Positions 24,869 to 33,438 of a DNA stretch of 64,000 nt are shown here, piece after piece; the stretch's first letter is position 1, and every line of letters begins with the position of its first letter. The notes beneath the pieces were generated by a model. The model saw only the letters and a program-made list of their open reading frames with translations. It did no database searches and was not told the DNA's origin. Made by a program: the position numbers and the translations under genes. Source of the DNA: Pontibacter lucknowensis (lineage in GTDB: Bacteria; Bacteroidota; Bacteroidia; Cytophagales; Hymenobacteraceae); assembly GCF_900156415.1 (NCBI RefSeq), contig NZ_FTNM01000004.1, forward strand, positions 62,001 to 126,000, in the 5' to 3' direction.

Positions 24869-26599
24869 ATGAGTAAAACAGAAGCTATGATACAAGTGCC
24901 CGAACGAAAGAAGCGGGTTTACCTGTCCGAAGACTTTAAAATAGATACTTGGGAAACCATACAGCCATATTTTGAAGAACTGAAAAGCCGTGCCATCAAC
25001 TCGGTGGAGGAACTGGAAAAGTGGATGAAAGACCGCAGTGAACTCGAGAGCGTGCTCTCCGAAGACCTGGGCTGGCGCTACATCCGCATGACCTGCGACA
25101 CTCAAAACGAGGATATCACGAAAGCCTTTCAGTATTTCGTATCAGAGATAGAACCCCAGATTGCCCCTTACGACCACGAGCTCAACCTCAAGTTGATGCA
25201 CTCGCCTTATGTGACCGGTCTCGACAAAGATAAATACCGTATTTACCTGCGCGGTGTGGAGCGTGCCCTGGAGATCTTCCGTGAAGAAAACATTCCGCTG
25301 AACACCGAAATCAGCACCAAGCAACAACAGTATGCCGCCATAACAGGCGCCATGACCGTGACGCTGGACGGGGAGGAGATGACCCTACAACGTGCCGCAG
25401 ACCGACTGAAGCGCAACGAGCGTGCAGTGCGTGAGGAAGCGTGGCGTGCCATACAGGAGCGCCGCACACAGGATCGTCAGAAACTCGATGATCTATTCGA
25501 CGAGCTGTTGAAACTGCGCACACAGCTGGCCAAAAACGCCGACTTCGACAACTACCGCGACTACATGTTCGCTGCCATGGGACGCTTCGACTATACCCCA
25601 CAGGATTGCTTTGATTTCCACCAGTCTATCGAGGAAACCATAGTGCCCGTGCTGACAAGTATAGACCGTGAGCGCAAGGAGAAGCTAGGTATAGCCGACC
25701 TGCGACCATGGGACCTTGATGTGGACCCAAGCGGCAAAGCACCGCTTGAGCCGTTTACGTCTGGTGAAGAGCTGTTAGAGAAGACTATACAGGTATTCTA
25801 TAATCTCGACACTTACCTGGGTGACTGTCTGGCTACGATGCGTGAGATGGGGCACCTGGATCTGGAGTCGAGAAAAGGCAAAGCACCGGGCGGGTATAAC
25901 TATCCACTGGACGAGATTGGCGTACCGTTCATTTTTATGAATGCCACTTCCAGTTTGCGTGATGTGATCACGATGCTGCACGAAGGAGGCCACGCTGTAC
26001 ATTCTTTCCTGACCCGCGACCTGACGCTGGGTGCTTTCAAACACCCACCATCAGAAGTAGCCGAACTGGCCTCCATGTCGATGGAATTGATCTCAATGGA
26101 CTACTGGGATACTTTCTTTACTGACGAAGACGAGTTGCGTCGCGCCAAACGCACGCACCTGGAGAGCGTACTCGAGACCTTCCCGTGGGTAGCGACCGTG
26201 GATAAATTCCAGCATTGGCTTTATGAAAACTCGACCCATACGCAGGAAGAGCGTCATCAGGAGTGGCTCAATATTTTTGAACGATTCAATCACCTCGAAG
26301 TGAACTGGAGCGGACTGGAGAAGTATAAGCCTTTCATCTGGCAGAAGCAGCTGCACATCTACGAAGTGCCGTTCTATTATGTAGAATATGCTATGGCACA
26401 GTTGGGGGCCATTGCTGTTTGGAAAAACTACAAAGAGAATCCTGCCGAAGGGCTGGCCGCCTACAAGCGTGCCCTCAGCTTAGGCTATACCGTTTCGATT
26501 GGTGAGGTATATGAAGCTGCTGGTATTAAGTTCGACTTCAGCACCGAGTACATCAAGAGTCTGGTGGACTTTGTAAAAGGCGAAATGGCCAATATATAA
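24869..26599 (+). CDS. M3-family oligoendopeptidase
   Basis: A 576-residue zinc peptidase of the oligoendopeptidase F/thimet group. The motif HEGGH (H371, E372, H375) lies in MLHEGGHAVHSF, and the third ligand is in SEVAELASMSMELI (glutamate). The long helical N-terminal part (EVQ-like region with EDLGWRYIRMTCDTQNED) is typical. There is no signal peptide, so it likely degrades short peptides in the cytoplasm. It is monocistronic, and its stop codon TAA shares its last A with a perfect 16-bp AGGTATAG palindrome. Confidence 0.93.
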   Translation: MSKTEAMIQVPERKKRVYLSEDFKIDTWETIQPYFEELKSRAINSVEELEKWMKDRSELESVLSEDLGWRYIRMTCDTQNEDITKAFQYFVSEIEPQIAPYDHELNLKLMHSPYVTGLDKDKYRIYLRGVERALEIFREENIPLNTEISTKQQQYAAITGAMTVTLDGEEMTLQRAADRLKRNERAVREEAWRAIQERRTQDRQKLDDLFDELLKLRTQLAKNADFDNYRDYMFAAMGRFDYTPQDCFDFHQSIEETIVPVLTSIDRERKEKLGIADLRPWDLDVDPSGKAPLEPFTSGEELLEKTIQVFYNLDTYLGDCLATMREMGHLDLESRKGKAPGGYNYPLDEIGVPFIFMNATSSLRDVITMLHEGGHAVHSFLTRDLTLGAFKHPPSEVAELASMSMELISMDYWDTFFTDEDELRRAKRTHLESVLETFPWVATVDKFQHWLYENSTHTQEERHQEWLNIFERFNHLEVNWSGLEKYKPFIWQKQLHIYEVPFYYVEYAMAQLGAIAVWKNYKENPAEGLAAYKRALSLGYTVSIGEVYEAAGIKFDFSTEYIKSLVDFVKGEMANI

Positions 26600-26614
26600 G
26601 GTATAGCTATACCT
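26599..26614. repeat. Perfect palindrome made of two AGGTATAG elements
   Basis: AGGTATAGCTATACCT is two head-to-head copies of the octamer found throughout the window, beginning on the last base of the M3 peptidase stop codon. Confidence 0.9.
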
Positions 26615-26620
26615 GTACAG

Positions 26621-26663
26621 AAGCCCCGTCGTTACCAAATCAGGTAGCGATGGGGCTTTTTTT
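26621..26663 (+). terminator. Terminator after the M3 peptidase gene
   Basis: AAGCCCCGTCGTTACC pairs with GGTAGCGATGGGGCTT with two wobble positions, followed by a T-run. Confidence 0.88.
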
Positions 26664-26787
26664 CATGTACTCCCGGTAAATTTAGTAGTTTCGCAGGTGT
26701 AATGCTCCGTAAGCGTTTTTACGATTTCACCTATACCTGTGCCGGGCTATTCCTCGTAGAAATTTCTATACCTGTTCAAGAAGAATA

Positions 26788-27912
26788 ATGAATCCTTTTA
26801 AACTGTTGCTCCCCATCGGGATTTTCTTGCTGTGCATTGTTGCTGCCTGTTCAACTGCTCCAACTTCCGTCTCACAGTCGAATGCGGAGATGTCGAACGC
26901 TGAGGTCGCCCAGGCAGCCGTGGGTTCTTGGGTAGGAACTATACCTTGTGCCGACTGTCCGGGTGTAGACTATACCCTGGATCTCAGCCCTGACAGTACC
27001 TACCGGGAGCGCCTCGTGTACCAAGGCCGGAGCGCAACACCATTTGTGCAGTCTGGAACTTGGGGTGTGGGCAATGGGAGGGTTCAACTAAATAAGCAGG
27101 GCACTGGTAATAACCAGTTTGCCATAGAGGGTGAAGCATTGGTTATGCTCGATAGTGAAGGCAACCGCATAGAATCACAAGTTGCTGATGCCTACCGCCT
27201 ACGCCGGAAAAACCCGGACGAGCCAGAGGACAGTCCTAAGCTGTGGCGTGAGAAATACGAACGTGGGATCGAATTTGCCGCCATTGGAAACGAACCGTTT
27301 TGGTCACTGGAAGTTGATTTGGATAAAATGATTGAGTTTAGGGTGCTGGACGAAGAGGATGGCAGTGTGCTGACGCCAGTGCCGGTTGCAGAAGAGCCAG
27401 AAACGGGTAAGGGAGTCGTGTATAGGGTACAGACCGTTTCGGGCAATCTCGAAATCCGGCTGATCAAGGAAACTTGTGTTAATACGATGTCAGGGCGAGA
27501 GCTTCCTTATACCGTAACAGTACTGAAAGACGACATGGAATACAGAGGTTGTGGTATGTACCTCCGTGACTCCCGCCTCGACGGCACCTGGAACCTGGTG
27601 GAATTGCAGGCGAAAGCCATCAATCCAAAAGATTTCGGACAGAACCAGCCAACCTTGGTTATATCGCTTGCCGAGGGCAGGGTATCGGGGAGTACAGGAT
27701 GTAATAGAATAACAGGCACACTTGAACCGATTGCCGACAGAATCAATTTCGGACCTATCGCTGCGACCAGAATGGCTTGTCCGGATATGGAGGTGGAGAA
27801 TCAGATATTGAAATTGTTGAATGATAGGGAGTTAAGGTATAAGGTGAGTGAAGAGTGGTTGGAAATGATATTGGACGGCAAAGGAGTGATGATGTTTAAG
27901 AGAGGGGAGTAG
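26788..27912 (+). CDS. Multidomain lipoprotein: NlpE N-terminal, COG3650-like and META/HslJ domains
   Basis: A 374-residue lipoprotein with signal LLPIGIFLLCIVAAC (lipobox cysteine at 21). Three modules follow. First is an NlpE-like beta barrel (about 45-135; GSWVGTIPCADCPGVDYTL, with the CxxC that links NlpE to copper and envelope-stress sensing). Second is a COG3650-type module (FAAIGNEPFWSLEVD, about 160-260). Third is a C-terminal META/HslJ domain (LDGTWNLVELQAK; SGSTGCNRITG; ATRMACP). The combination suggests an envelope-stress or metal-stress lipoprotein; the function is inferred. The gene stands alone with AGGTATAG-type elements just upstream. Confidence 0.85.
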   Translation: MNPFKLLLPIGIFLLCIVAACSTAPTSVSQSNAEMSNAEVAQAAVGSWVGTIPCADCPGVDYTLDLSPDSTYRERLVYQGRSATPFVQSGTWGVGNGRVQLNKQGTGNNQFAIEGEALVMLDSEGNRIESQVADAYRLRRKNPDEPEDSPKLWREKYERGIEFAAIGNEPFWSLEVDLDKMIEFRVLDEEDGSVLTPVPVAEEPETGKGVVYRVQTVSGNLEIRLIKETCVNTMSGRELPYTVTVLKDDMEYRGCGMYLRDSRLDGTWNLVELQAKAINPKDFGQNQPTLVISLAEGRVSGSTGCNRITGTLEPIADRINFGPIAATRMACPDMEVENQILKLLNDRELRYKVSEEWLEMILDGKGVMMFKRGE

Positions 27913-28095
27913 CGTTGAAATAAGTATCCATGAGCAAGATTCTGGAGGGCTTCCCTGTTTTCGATTATACAAATTATGACAATCAGCAATATTATCTGTA
28001 GTGACAAGTCGCGACCTAGCCAACCGTGCACCTCAGTAGCTGGGAGAAAAATCCTGAAAATCCTTGGGGTAGGGGCCCTATGTAAAGACTCAGAC
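27913..28095. other. Convergent gap before the paa terminator
   Basis: I see no gene here. The stretch contains a TCGCGA palindrome near 28008 and little else. Confidence 0.4.
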
Positions 28096-28137
28096 AAAAT
28101 GAAATCGCCCGTCGTGTCCAACAGGCGATTTCATTTT
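28096..28137. terminator. Terminator after paaD
   Basis: A perfect 14-bp stem (AAAATGAAATCGCC with GGCGATTTCATTTT) around a 14-base loop. It ends the minus-strand paaABCD transcript and is usable from either side. Confidence 0.85.
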
Positions 28138-28151
28138 CCTTATCAAAATAT

Positions 28152-28637
28152 TTACAAGGGCTTAAACTGCTCAAACATCTGCCGGCAGTCGTTGCAGTAA
28201 TGCATGGAGCGACAGAGGGTGGGGCCGAAAGGTGTGCGCAGGTCCGTGTTTTCGCTGTCGCAGTACGGACACTTTACATGCTCAAGTATATCTAAGTCCA
28301 GAATCAAATCATACTTAGGAGGCGGTGCCAGACCAAACTCTTTCAAATGCCGACGGCCTTTTTCCGAAAGCTTATTGCTGTCCCAAGGTTTGTCGAAAGA
28401 CATAATGACGGTGTGATTGGTGATGCCATGCTTCTCCAAGGTACGCTCGACATCCTTCTTCATGTAGTCCATGGCAGGACAACCCGCGAAAGTTGGAGTC
28501 ATGTTCACCGTCACATGGTCTTCGTCAGAAATGTCCACACCCGTAATCACCCCTAGGTCCACCAAAGATAATACAGGTATCTCGGGGTCTTTCACCTCCT
28601 CCAACAGGGTCAATATATTCTCTTTCGTCAATTCCAT
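28152..28637 (-). CDS. paaD: Phenylacetyl-CoA epoxidase assembly subunit PaaD
   Basis: A 161-residue MIP18/DUF59-fold protein. The N-terminal LLEEVKDPEIPVLSLVDLGVI and MTPTFAGCPAMDYMKKDV are diagnostic. The C-terminal half carries paired cysteines (HVKCPYCDSENT, LCRSMHYCNDCRQ) that probably bind zinc or a cluster. PaaD is needed for a functional epoxidase and is thought to help mature the PaaE cluster. ATG 28637 is chosen because an open frame 33 codons longer overlaps paaC out of family register. It is the distal gene of paaABCD. Confidence 0.93.
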   Translation of the reverse strand: MELTKENILTLLEEVKDPEIPVLSLVDLGVITGVDISDEDHVTVNMTPTFAGCPAMDYMKKDVERTLEKHGITNHTVIMSFDKPWDSNKLSEKGRRHLKEFGLAPPPKYDLILDLDILEHVKCPYCDSENTDLRTPFGPTLCRSMHYCNDCRQMFEQFKPL

Positions 28638-28644
28638 TTTGTTA

Positions 28645-29400
28645 TTACCACTCCGCCGTCGGGTCGATCTTAAACACCTCGGCCATTTCATCGAGTAGTG
28701 GCTGCAGGTGCTCAGTGTGCTCACCGTATCGTCCACCCATTTTCGGTTCTATTGTGGCAAGATCCGGCAACTTCAGATCTGTCTTTTCTATTACCGCCTC
28801 AATTCGCTTCAACCACTCAGCTTTCACGGCTTCTTCGCCAGCGTATACGCCAGCATCGATCAGCTCCTGCTCGTACTTCGATGGCTCGAACATACCCAGT
28901 GCGTAAGGTATAGCCTCGTTCAGCGAGGACTGCAGGCGCAGAATGGCTTCTTCAGTTGAAGAGCCCAGGTTCTTGATCCAGGTGTTGGCGTGCAGCACGT
29001 GGTACTTCACTTCGCCTTTCAGTTTGGTGGCTACTTTGGCAATCGGCTCGTAACTCGACTGACTCAGCATTTCGAAGCGAATGATCTCGGCATTGTCGTA
29101 CAGGAAGTGACGAATCAAGCTGAAATCATACTCACCATTCGGTAGCTCCACAAGTTGGCTGTTGTGAAACTGATTGGCGTTGCGGGTGAAGGCAACGGTA
29201 TCCGGATCAGCTTCGCCAAGCTCCTGCAGCAAGGTATAGAAGGCCAGGCTGTGGCCAATCTTGTCCTGCGCCATCGACGAGAAAGCAATGTCCTCCTCCA
29301 GTATCGGGCCGAAGCCAGTCCACTCGGAATTGCGGTGGCCAAGTATCAATTGGTCGTCAGCCAGTTTGTATAACAGGTCTTTTATCGCTAGCTCGTTCAT
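28645..29400 (-). CDS. paaC: Phenylacetyl-CoA epoxidase structural subunit PaaC
   Basis: A 251-residue ferritin-like helical protein. PaaC pairs with catalytic PaaA to hold the epoxidase complex but lacks a working di-iron site. The start LLYKLADDQLILGHRNSEWTG and SSMAQDKIGHSLAFYTLL are characteristic. The ATG overlaps the paaB stop by 4 bp (ATGA), and paaD begins 7 bp downstream, so the three genes are tightly coupled. Confidence 0.94.
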   Translation of the reverse strand: MNELAIKDLLYKLADDQLILGHRNSEWTGFGPILEEDIAFSSMAQDKIGHSLAFYTLLQELGEADPDTVAFTRNANQFHNSQLVELPNGEYDFSLIRHFLYDNAEIIRFEMLSQSSYEPIAKVATKLKGEVKYHVLHANTWIKNLGSSTEEAILRLQSSLNEAIPYALGMFEPSKYEQELIDAGVYAGEEAVKAEWLKRIEAVIEKTDLKLPDLATIEPKMGGRYGEHTEHLQPLLDEMAEVFKIDPTAEW

Positions 29401-30032
29401 TGTGGGGCAGTCGTTTTGTGTTCTTCTTTATACTTCGTGATCTTGTCCATCACCTTGTAGGCAATGGCTTCGCGGTACTTCTTTTCAGGTATAGTGGTCC
29501 ACATGTCCTTGTCCTCTTCCGCTGACTGCAGTACATGTTTTGACTTTACCACCCACACGTTTACAATCGGGCCTTTCTCGCCAAAAGCCTGGCGGGCTTC
29601 CTGCAACGCCTCTTGGTAAGAAGTTGCCATCACACGCCCGGCATGGGTATGCGCTTTACCGCGCTTCTTCAAATGGAAGATCTCGTACGCTTCCGCCTCT
29701 TCGCTTCGCTCAGTCGGCTCTTTCACGCGCATCATCTCATATACATTCTCACCGTCACCAGCATAAGGAGTTACCTGGATATGCTCCGTGCGCGCGATCC
29801 AAAGGCCCACGCATGGGAAGCGGCGGCTGTACTGTTCTTTGGCAAATAGGAAAGCTACATCCTCATTCGGCGCGTGTACCGGGCCCACGTAGGTATGTGC
29901 AGCGCCTTCTTTCTTCTGATGGAAGGCTTCATATGTTTCAAACTGATCCAGTTCCGGCTTCGGCTCAATAGCCGGCGCCTCTTCCGGCAGGTTCAGTCGG
30001 GTTACTCTCGGGTCTAAGGATGTCAAAGACAT
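29397..30032 (-). CDS. paaB: Phenylacetyl-CoA epoxidase subunit PaaB, tandem two-domain form
   Basis: A 211-residue protein, about twice the length of E. coli PaaB (~95). It contains two copies of the PaaB unit: FETYEAFHQKKEGAAHTYVG...VGLWIARTEHI (about 31-90) and EAYEIFHLKKRGKAHTHAG...VNVWVVKSKHV (about 115-172). PaaB bridges PaaAC dimers in the proteobacterial complex. A covalent dimer may do the same with one chain. It lies 91 bp after paaA across a gap able to form a 12-bp hairpin and overlaps paaC by 4 bp. Confidence 0.9.
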   Translation of the reverse strand: MSLTSLDPRVTRLNLPEEAPAIEPKPELDQFETYEAFHQKKEGAAHTYVGPVHAPNEDVAFLFAKEQYSRRFPCVGLWIARTEHIQVTPYAGDGENVYEMMRVKEPTERSEEAEAYEIFHLKKRGKAHTHAGRVMATSYQEALQEARQAFGEKGPIVNVWVVKSKHVLQSAEEDKDMWTTIPEKKYREAIAYKVMDKITKYKEEHKTTAPQ

Positions 30033-30039
30033 AGTTTTT

Positions 30040-30115
30040 AAGTTAAGAGCTTGAGTTAGTTAAGAGTTAAAAGTTGAGGGTTGAAGGAAAAATTACTCTC
30101 AACTTTTAACTACCG
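30040..30115. repeat. Intercistronic inverted repeat between paaA and paaB
   Basis: TTAAAAGTTGAG (30067-30078) and CTCAACTTTTAA (30098-30109) are perfect complements, giving a 12-bp stem with a 19-base loop. There is no strong T-run, so it more likely acts in mRNA processing or stability than termination. The AT-rich wording resembles the gaps at 2806, 4620 and 60890. Confidence 0.6.
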
Positions 30116-30123
30116 TTATGCCT

Positions 30124-31110
30124 CTAGGCTAACGGCTTCACGTATTTTGCTTTCGGGTTGAGGAGGGCTCTGCGAACCCAAGCGCCGCGCTCTTCGGCGG
30201 TGCGGCGTACGGCAAGGCGCTCGGCGTTGCAAGGACCATCGCCATTGATCACGCGCTTGAACTCATCCCAGTCCGGCTCAGTGTATTCCCATTGACCCGT
30301 CTCCATGTTCTTCTTCAGATTCGGATCCGGCACGGTCAGGCCAAGCTCCCAGATCTTCGGCACGTACATGTCGAGGAACTGCTGACGGCATTCGTCGTTA
30401 GAGGCCATCTTCACTTTCCAGCGCATCAGCGTTTCGGTGTGCGTGCTCATCTTGTCAGACGGACCGAAGAACGTCATGATCGGCGGCCACCAGCGATTGA
30501 GGGCGGCTTGGATCATTTCGCGCTGCTTCGGCGTGCCTGTCGCCATGTGCACTACCGCATCGTGGCCATACTTCAGGTGGAAAGCCTCCTCGGCGCAGAT
30601 ACGCTCCAACGCACGGGAGTAAGGGCCATAAGAACCTTTGGCATTCGCCATCTGGTTCACGATCGCGCCTGCGTCGATCAGCCAGGAAATGATGTTGGAG
30701 TCAGCCCAGGTAAAGGCCGGGTAGTTAAATACGTTAGAGTACTTGCTCTTGCCGTTGATCAGGTCAGTGAGCATCTGCTCGCGTGTTTTGCCCAACGTTT
30801 CGGCTGCGCTATACAGTAGCTGTGCGTGCCCTACTTCATCCTGTACTTTGGCCATCTGAGCCATCTTGCGGCGGAAGCCAGGGGCACGGGTAATCCACGT
30901 ACCTTCCGGCAGTGCGCCGATGATCTCAGAGTGCGCATGCTGCTCGATCATGCGGATCAGCTGCTTGCGGTATAGTTGCGGCATCCAGTCGTTTGGCTCG
31001 ATCTTCTCGCCTCGTGCGATACGTGCTTCAAACTCGGCCAGCTTTGCAGGATCTTCTGTCTGCAGGTCGTCGAATTTGGTGGCTTCGAAAACGTTTCCTC
31101 CTCCGTACAT
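30124..31110 (-). CDS. paaA: Phenylacetyl-CoA epoxidase catalytic subunit PaaA
   Basis: A 328-residue di-iron oxygenase subunit. It converts phenylacetyl-CoA to the ring-1,2-epoxide using O2 and electrons from PaaE. The ferritin-like ligand motifs are visible: EVGH at 92-95 ([15 protein letters not shown]) and EAFH at 175-178 ([12 protein letters not shown]). Length matches family PaaA. It is the first gene of paaABCD on the minus strand. No clear promoter is seen in the short gap to the tetR terminator, so read-through or a weak promoter is possible. Confidence 0.95.
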   Translation of the reverse strand: MYGGGNVFEATKFDDLQTEDPAKLAEFEARIARGEKIEPNDWMPQLYRKQLIRMIEQHAHSEIIGALPEGTWITRAPGFRRKMAQMAKVQDEVGHAQLLYSAAETLGKTREQMLTDLINGKSKYSNVFNYPAFTWADSNIISWLIDAGAIVNQMANAKGSYGPYSRALERICAEEAFHLKYGHDAVVHMATGTPKQREMIQAALNRWWPPIMTFFGPSDKMSTHTETLMRWKVKMASNDECRQQFLDMYVPKIWELGLTVPDPNLKKNMETGQWEYTEPDWDEFKRVINGDGPCNAERLAVRRTAEERGAWVRRALLNPKAKYVKPLA

Positions 31111-31132
31111 AATATTTTCAGTTTTAAGGTTC

Positions 31133-31172
31133 AGTAAAAAGCGCCGGACTGTTAAGGTGGTACAGTCCGGCT
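31133..31172 (-). terminator. Terminator between tetR and paaA
   Basis: GCCGGACTGT (31143-31152) and ACAGTCCGGC (31162-31171) form a 10-bp stem, followed on the minus strand by GCTTTTT. It lies 23 bp before the paaA ATG and could attenuate read-through. Confidence 0.75.
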
Positions 31173-31191
31173 AGGGTTAGGTATAGATAAA

Positions 31192-31764
31192 CTAGTTAAG
31201 GTTCGTCTTTAGCCCGTTCAGCAGCATGGCCGACAGGTTATCGGCAATCTCGGCCGGCTTCATCTTTCCCTCTGGCTTATACCAGGTATGGATCCAGTTC
31301 AGCCCCGAAAGTATAGTGAGCACGGCAAACTTCTCGTCCGGCACCTGAAACTCTCCGCTAGCTATACCTTGGCGGATGATCTCGCGGAAGTAATTTTCAT
31401 AACGGTCGCGCAGGGCCAGAAACTCCGTGTGGTATGGTTCGCTCAGGTGGCGCCACTCCTGCAGGAACACTGCCGATGCCTCTGTGTTGCGGGTCAGCAC
31501 CTGTACGTGTGCCGAGATAGCTCTTTTCAGTTGCTCGGTGGCACTGACATTATCGGCTTTCACAGCCTCAATAACACCAAAGAACTCGTCTGCCATCCGG
31601 AAGCACACCCGCTGCAGAATCTCTTCTTTGGAACGGATATGGGAGTAAATACTGGCGGCTTCTATACCTAAGGCGTTGGCCAAGTCGCGCATGGACGTGG
31701 CCGAAAAACCTCTGGTCTTGAATAAGGCCGTAGCCGTTTGCTCTATCTGTTCTTTCCTGCTCAA
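31192..31764 (-). CDS. TetR-family transcriptional regulator, likely of the paa genes
   Basis: A 190-residue repressor. The N-terminal helix-turn-helix is classic (QTATALFKTRGFSATSMRDLANALGIEAASIYSHIRSKEEIL, about 8-50, of which only the outline is given). The C-terminal ligand domain ends with LSAMLLNGLKTNLN and resembles regulators of acyl-CoA metabolism. Its position upstream of paaABCD and opposite an enoyl-CoA hydratase gene suggests an aryl- or acyl-CoA inducer. The start is a TTG (31764), directly preceding the conserved SRKEQI helix. A CTAACG-TT-CGTTAG palindrome 40 bp upstream is a likely operator. Confidence 0.87.
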   Translation of the reverse strand: MSRKEQIEQTATALFKTRGFSATSMRDLANALGIEAASIYSHIRSKEEILQRVCFRMADEFFGVIEAVKADNVSATEQLKRAISAHVQVLTRNTEASAVFLQEWRHLSEPYHTEFLALRDRYENYFREIIRQGIASGEFQVPDEKFAVLTILSGLNWIHTWYKPEGKMKPAEIADNLSAMLLNGLKTNLN

Positions 31765-32077
31765 AGTATACTCCTTATATAGATAACAACAAATGTAAAC
31801 AACCTAACGTTCGTTAGCAAATAAATTTTACGGGTTTACAGCATTTATGTTGTGTGGCAGACAGTGATGGTTAGACTAGGTGCAGGAAGTTGTTATGTTG
31901 TGCGATCGATTAACAAATAGCCAAAAACAAATGAAGTGTAAGAACTAAGAATTTGTGCTCATTTTGTCGCGACATTCACTGAATTTGCTTATCTTTTTCG
32001 AGCATTACTGATTAACTCGCGTATTATCTGAAACCGGCTCGCCGGTATATGGAATTATAATTTAGAAGACTATAATC
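31765..32077. other. Divergent tetR/enoyl-CoA hydratase intergenic region
   Basis: 313 bp without a gene. It holds the TetR-type palindrome at 31804-31817 near the tetR start. A second perfect palindrome TGTCGCGACA (31965-31974) lies about 100 bp before the hydratase ATG and could be another regulator's site. No consensus promoter, RNA gene or repeat is otherwise seen. Confidence 0.5.
31804..31817. promoter_or_regulatory. Candidate TetR operator
   Basis: CTAACG-TT-CGTTAG is a perfect 6-2-6 inverted repeat 40 bp upstream of the tetR start. Its size and symmetry fit a TetR-family dimer site, probably for autoregulation and perhaps control of the divergent enoyl-CoA hydratase. Confidence 0.65.
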
Positions 32078-32887
32078 ATGACTGACACGACTCAACCACC
32101 TATCACGCAAACTATGGACTTTGTGCATTACGAAGTGAAGGAGCGTGTAGGATATATCACCCTGGCCCGATCCGAGAAGCGAAACGCGCTGAATGCTGAG
32201 ATGGTCTCGGAACTGAAACGAGCCTTTGCCGCCGCCGAAGACGATGAAACCTGCAAAGTGATCGTGCTACGGGCCGAAGGCAAGGTGTTCTGCGCTGGTG
32301 CCGACCTGGAGTACCTGCAGCGCCTGCAGCAATACGACTACCACGACAACCTGGCTGACTCCACGCACTTGATGGAGCTCTTCCGGCTGATCTATACATT
32401 GAAGAAAGTAGTGATAGCCCAGGTGCACGGTCATGCCATAGCAGGTGGCTGCGGACTGGCGGCAATCTGCGATTTCACTTTTGCTGTACCAGAGGCGAGG
32501 TTTGGCTACACCGAAGTGAAGATCGGTTTTATACCTGCTATTGTAAAGGTGTTCCTGCTCCGCAAGATAGGGGAGGCTCGTGCCAAGCAACTGCTGCTCA
32601 CCGGCGACCTGATCTCAGCAGAGGAAGCACAAAACTTCGGCTTAGTGAATTATGTGGTGCCTGCCAATGAACTGGAGGATCGTGTGTTCAGCTTCGCCCA
32701 AAAGCTCTGCAAAGAAAACTCTCGTCAGAGCATGGAGGTGACCAAAGAGATGATCGCGCGGGTGCAGGAGATGTCGCTGGAGGATGGCCTGCAGTATGCG
32801 GCCGAAATGAACGCCGTGGCCCGTGGCAGCGAAGACTGTCAGCGCGGCATTGCGGCTTTTTTGAATAAAGAGGCGCTGACCTGGTAA
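32078..32887 (+). CDS. Enoyl-CoA hydratase/isomerase family protein
   Basis: A 269-residue crotonase-fold enzyme. The oxyanion-hole and active-site segments are KVFCAGADLEYLQ (about 65-80) and HGHAIAGGCGLAAICDFTFA (about 112-132), followed by the glutamate region ARFGYTEVKIGFIPAIV. The family hydrates enoyl-CoAs or isomerises ring intermediates. Beside paaABCD a PaaF/PaaG-type step or general beta-oxidation is plausible, but the exact substrate cannot be read. It is divergent from tetR. Confidence 0.88.
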   Translation: MTDTTQPPITQTMDFVHYEVKERVGYITLARSEKRNALNAEMVSELKRAFAAAEDDETCKVIVLRAEGKVFCAGADLEYLQRLQQYDYHDNLADSTHLMELFRLIYTLKKVVIAQVHGHAIAGGCGLAAICDFTFAVPEARFGYTEVKIGFIPAIVKVFLLRKIGEARAKQLLLTGDLISAEEAQNFGLVNYVVPANELEDRVFSFAQKLCKENSRQSMEVTKEMIARVQEMSLEDGLQYAAEMNAVARGSEDCQRGIAAFLNKEALTW

Positions 32888-32931
32888 TTTTCTGTTAAAG
32901 TTTCTAAACCATTTGTTAAACTTGTTGTTTG

Positions 32932-33438
32932 ATGAGTATGCTGATGGGCCTTGGAATCATGTTGATTACTTTTGTGGCAATGGAAGGTGTGGCCTGGGCC
33001 ATGCACAAGTATGTGCTGCACGGTTTTCTGTGGTTCCTGCACAAGTCCCACCATACCCATCATAAGCACGCTTTTGAGTGGAATGATCTGTTTTTTGCCT
33101 ATTACGGTACCCTGGCCATGCTGTTCTTCGTGTTTGGCAGCGACCCCATCGATTACCGTTTCTGGATAGGAGCAGGCATTACCCTCTACGGTGTGGCTTA
33201 TTTCCTGATACACGATGTTTTCATCCACAGGCGCATCAGGGTTTTCGGAAGTACGTCTAATGTTTATCTGAAAGCCTTAAACATAGCGCACAAGGTGCAT
33301 CATAAGCACAAGGGGCGCGACGGCTCCGAGTCTTACGGCATGCTGTGGGTGGCACCCAGGTATTTCAGGGATGCATACGCAATCATTCAGAAACAACAAG
33401 GGGAACAGACGTGGCGCAATACACCATTAAAGAGCTAG
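32932..33438 (+). CDS. crtZ: Beta-carotene hydroxylase CrtZ
   Basis: A 168-residue membrane di-iron hydroxylase that adds 3-hydroxyl groups to beta-carotene rings, giving zeaxanthin or, with CrtW products, astaxanthin. All histidine motifs are present: HKYVLH (25-30), HKSHHTHH (37-44), HDVFIH (94-99) and HKVHHKHK (120-127). ATG 32932 is used; a TTG one codon earlier is also open. It begins the carotenoid island, and its last 28 bp overlap the CarH-like gene. Confidence 0.93.
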   Translation: MSMLMGLGIMLITFVAMEGVAWAMHKYVLHGFLWFLHKSHHTHHKHAFEWNDLFFAYYGTLAMLFFVFGSDPIDYRFWIGAGITLYGVAYFLIHDVFIHRRIRVFGSTSNVYLKALNIAHKVHHKHKGRDGSESYGMLWVAPRYFRDAYAIIQKQQGEQTWRNTPLKS

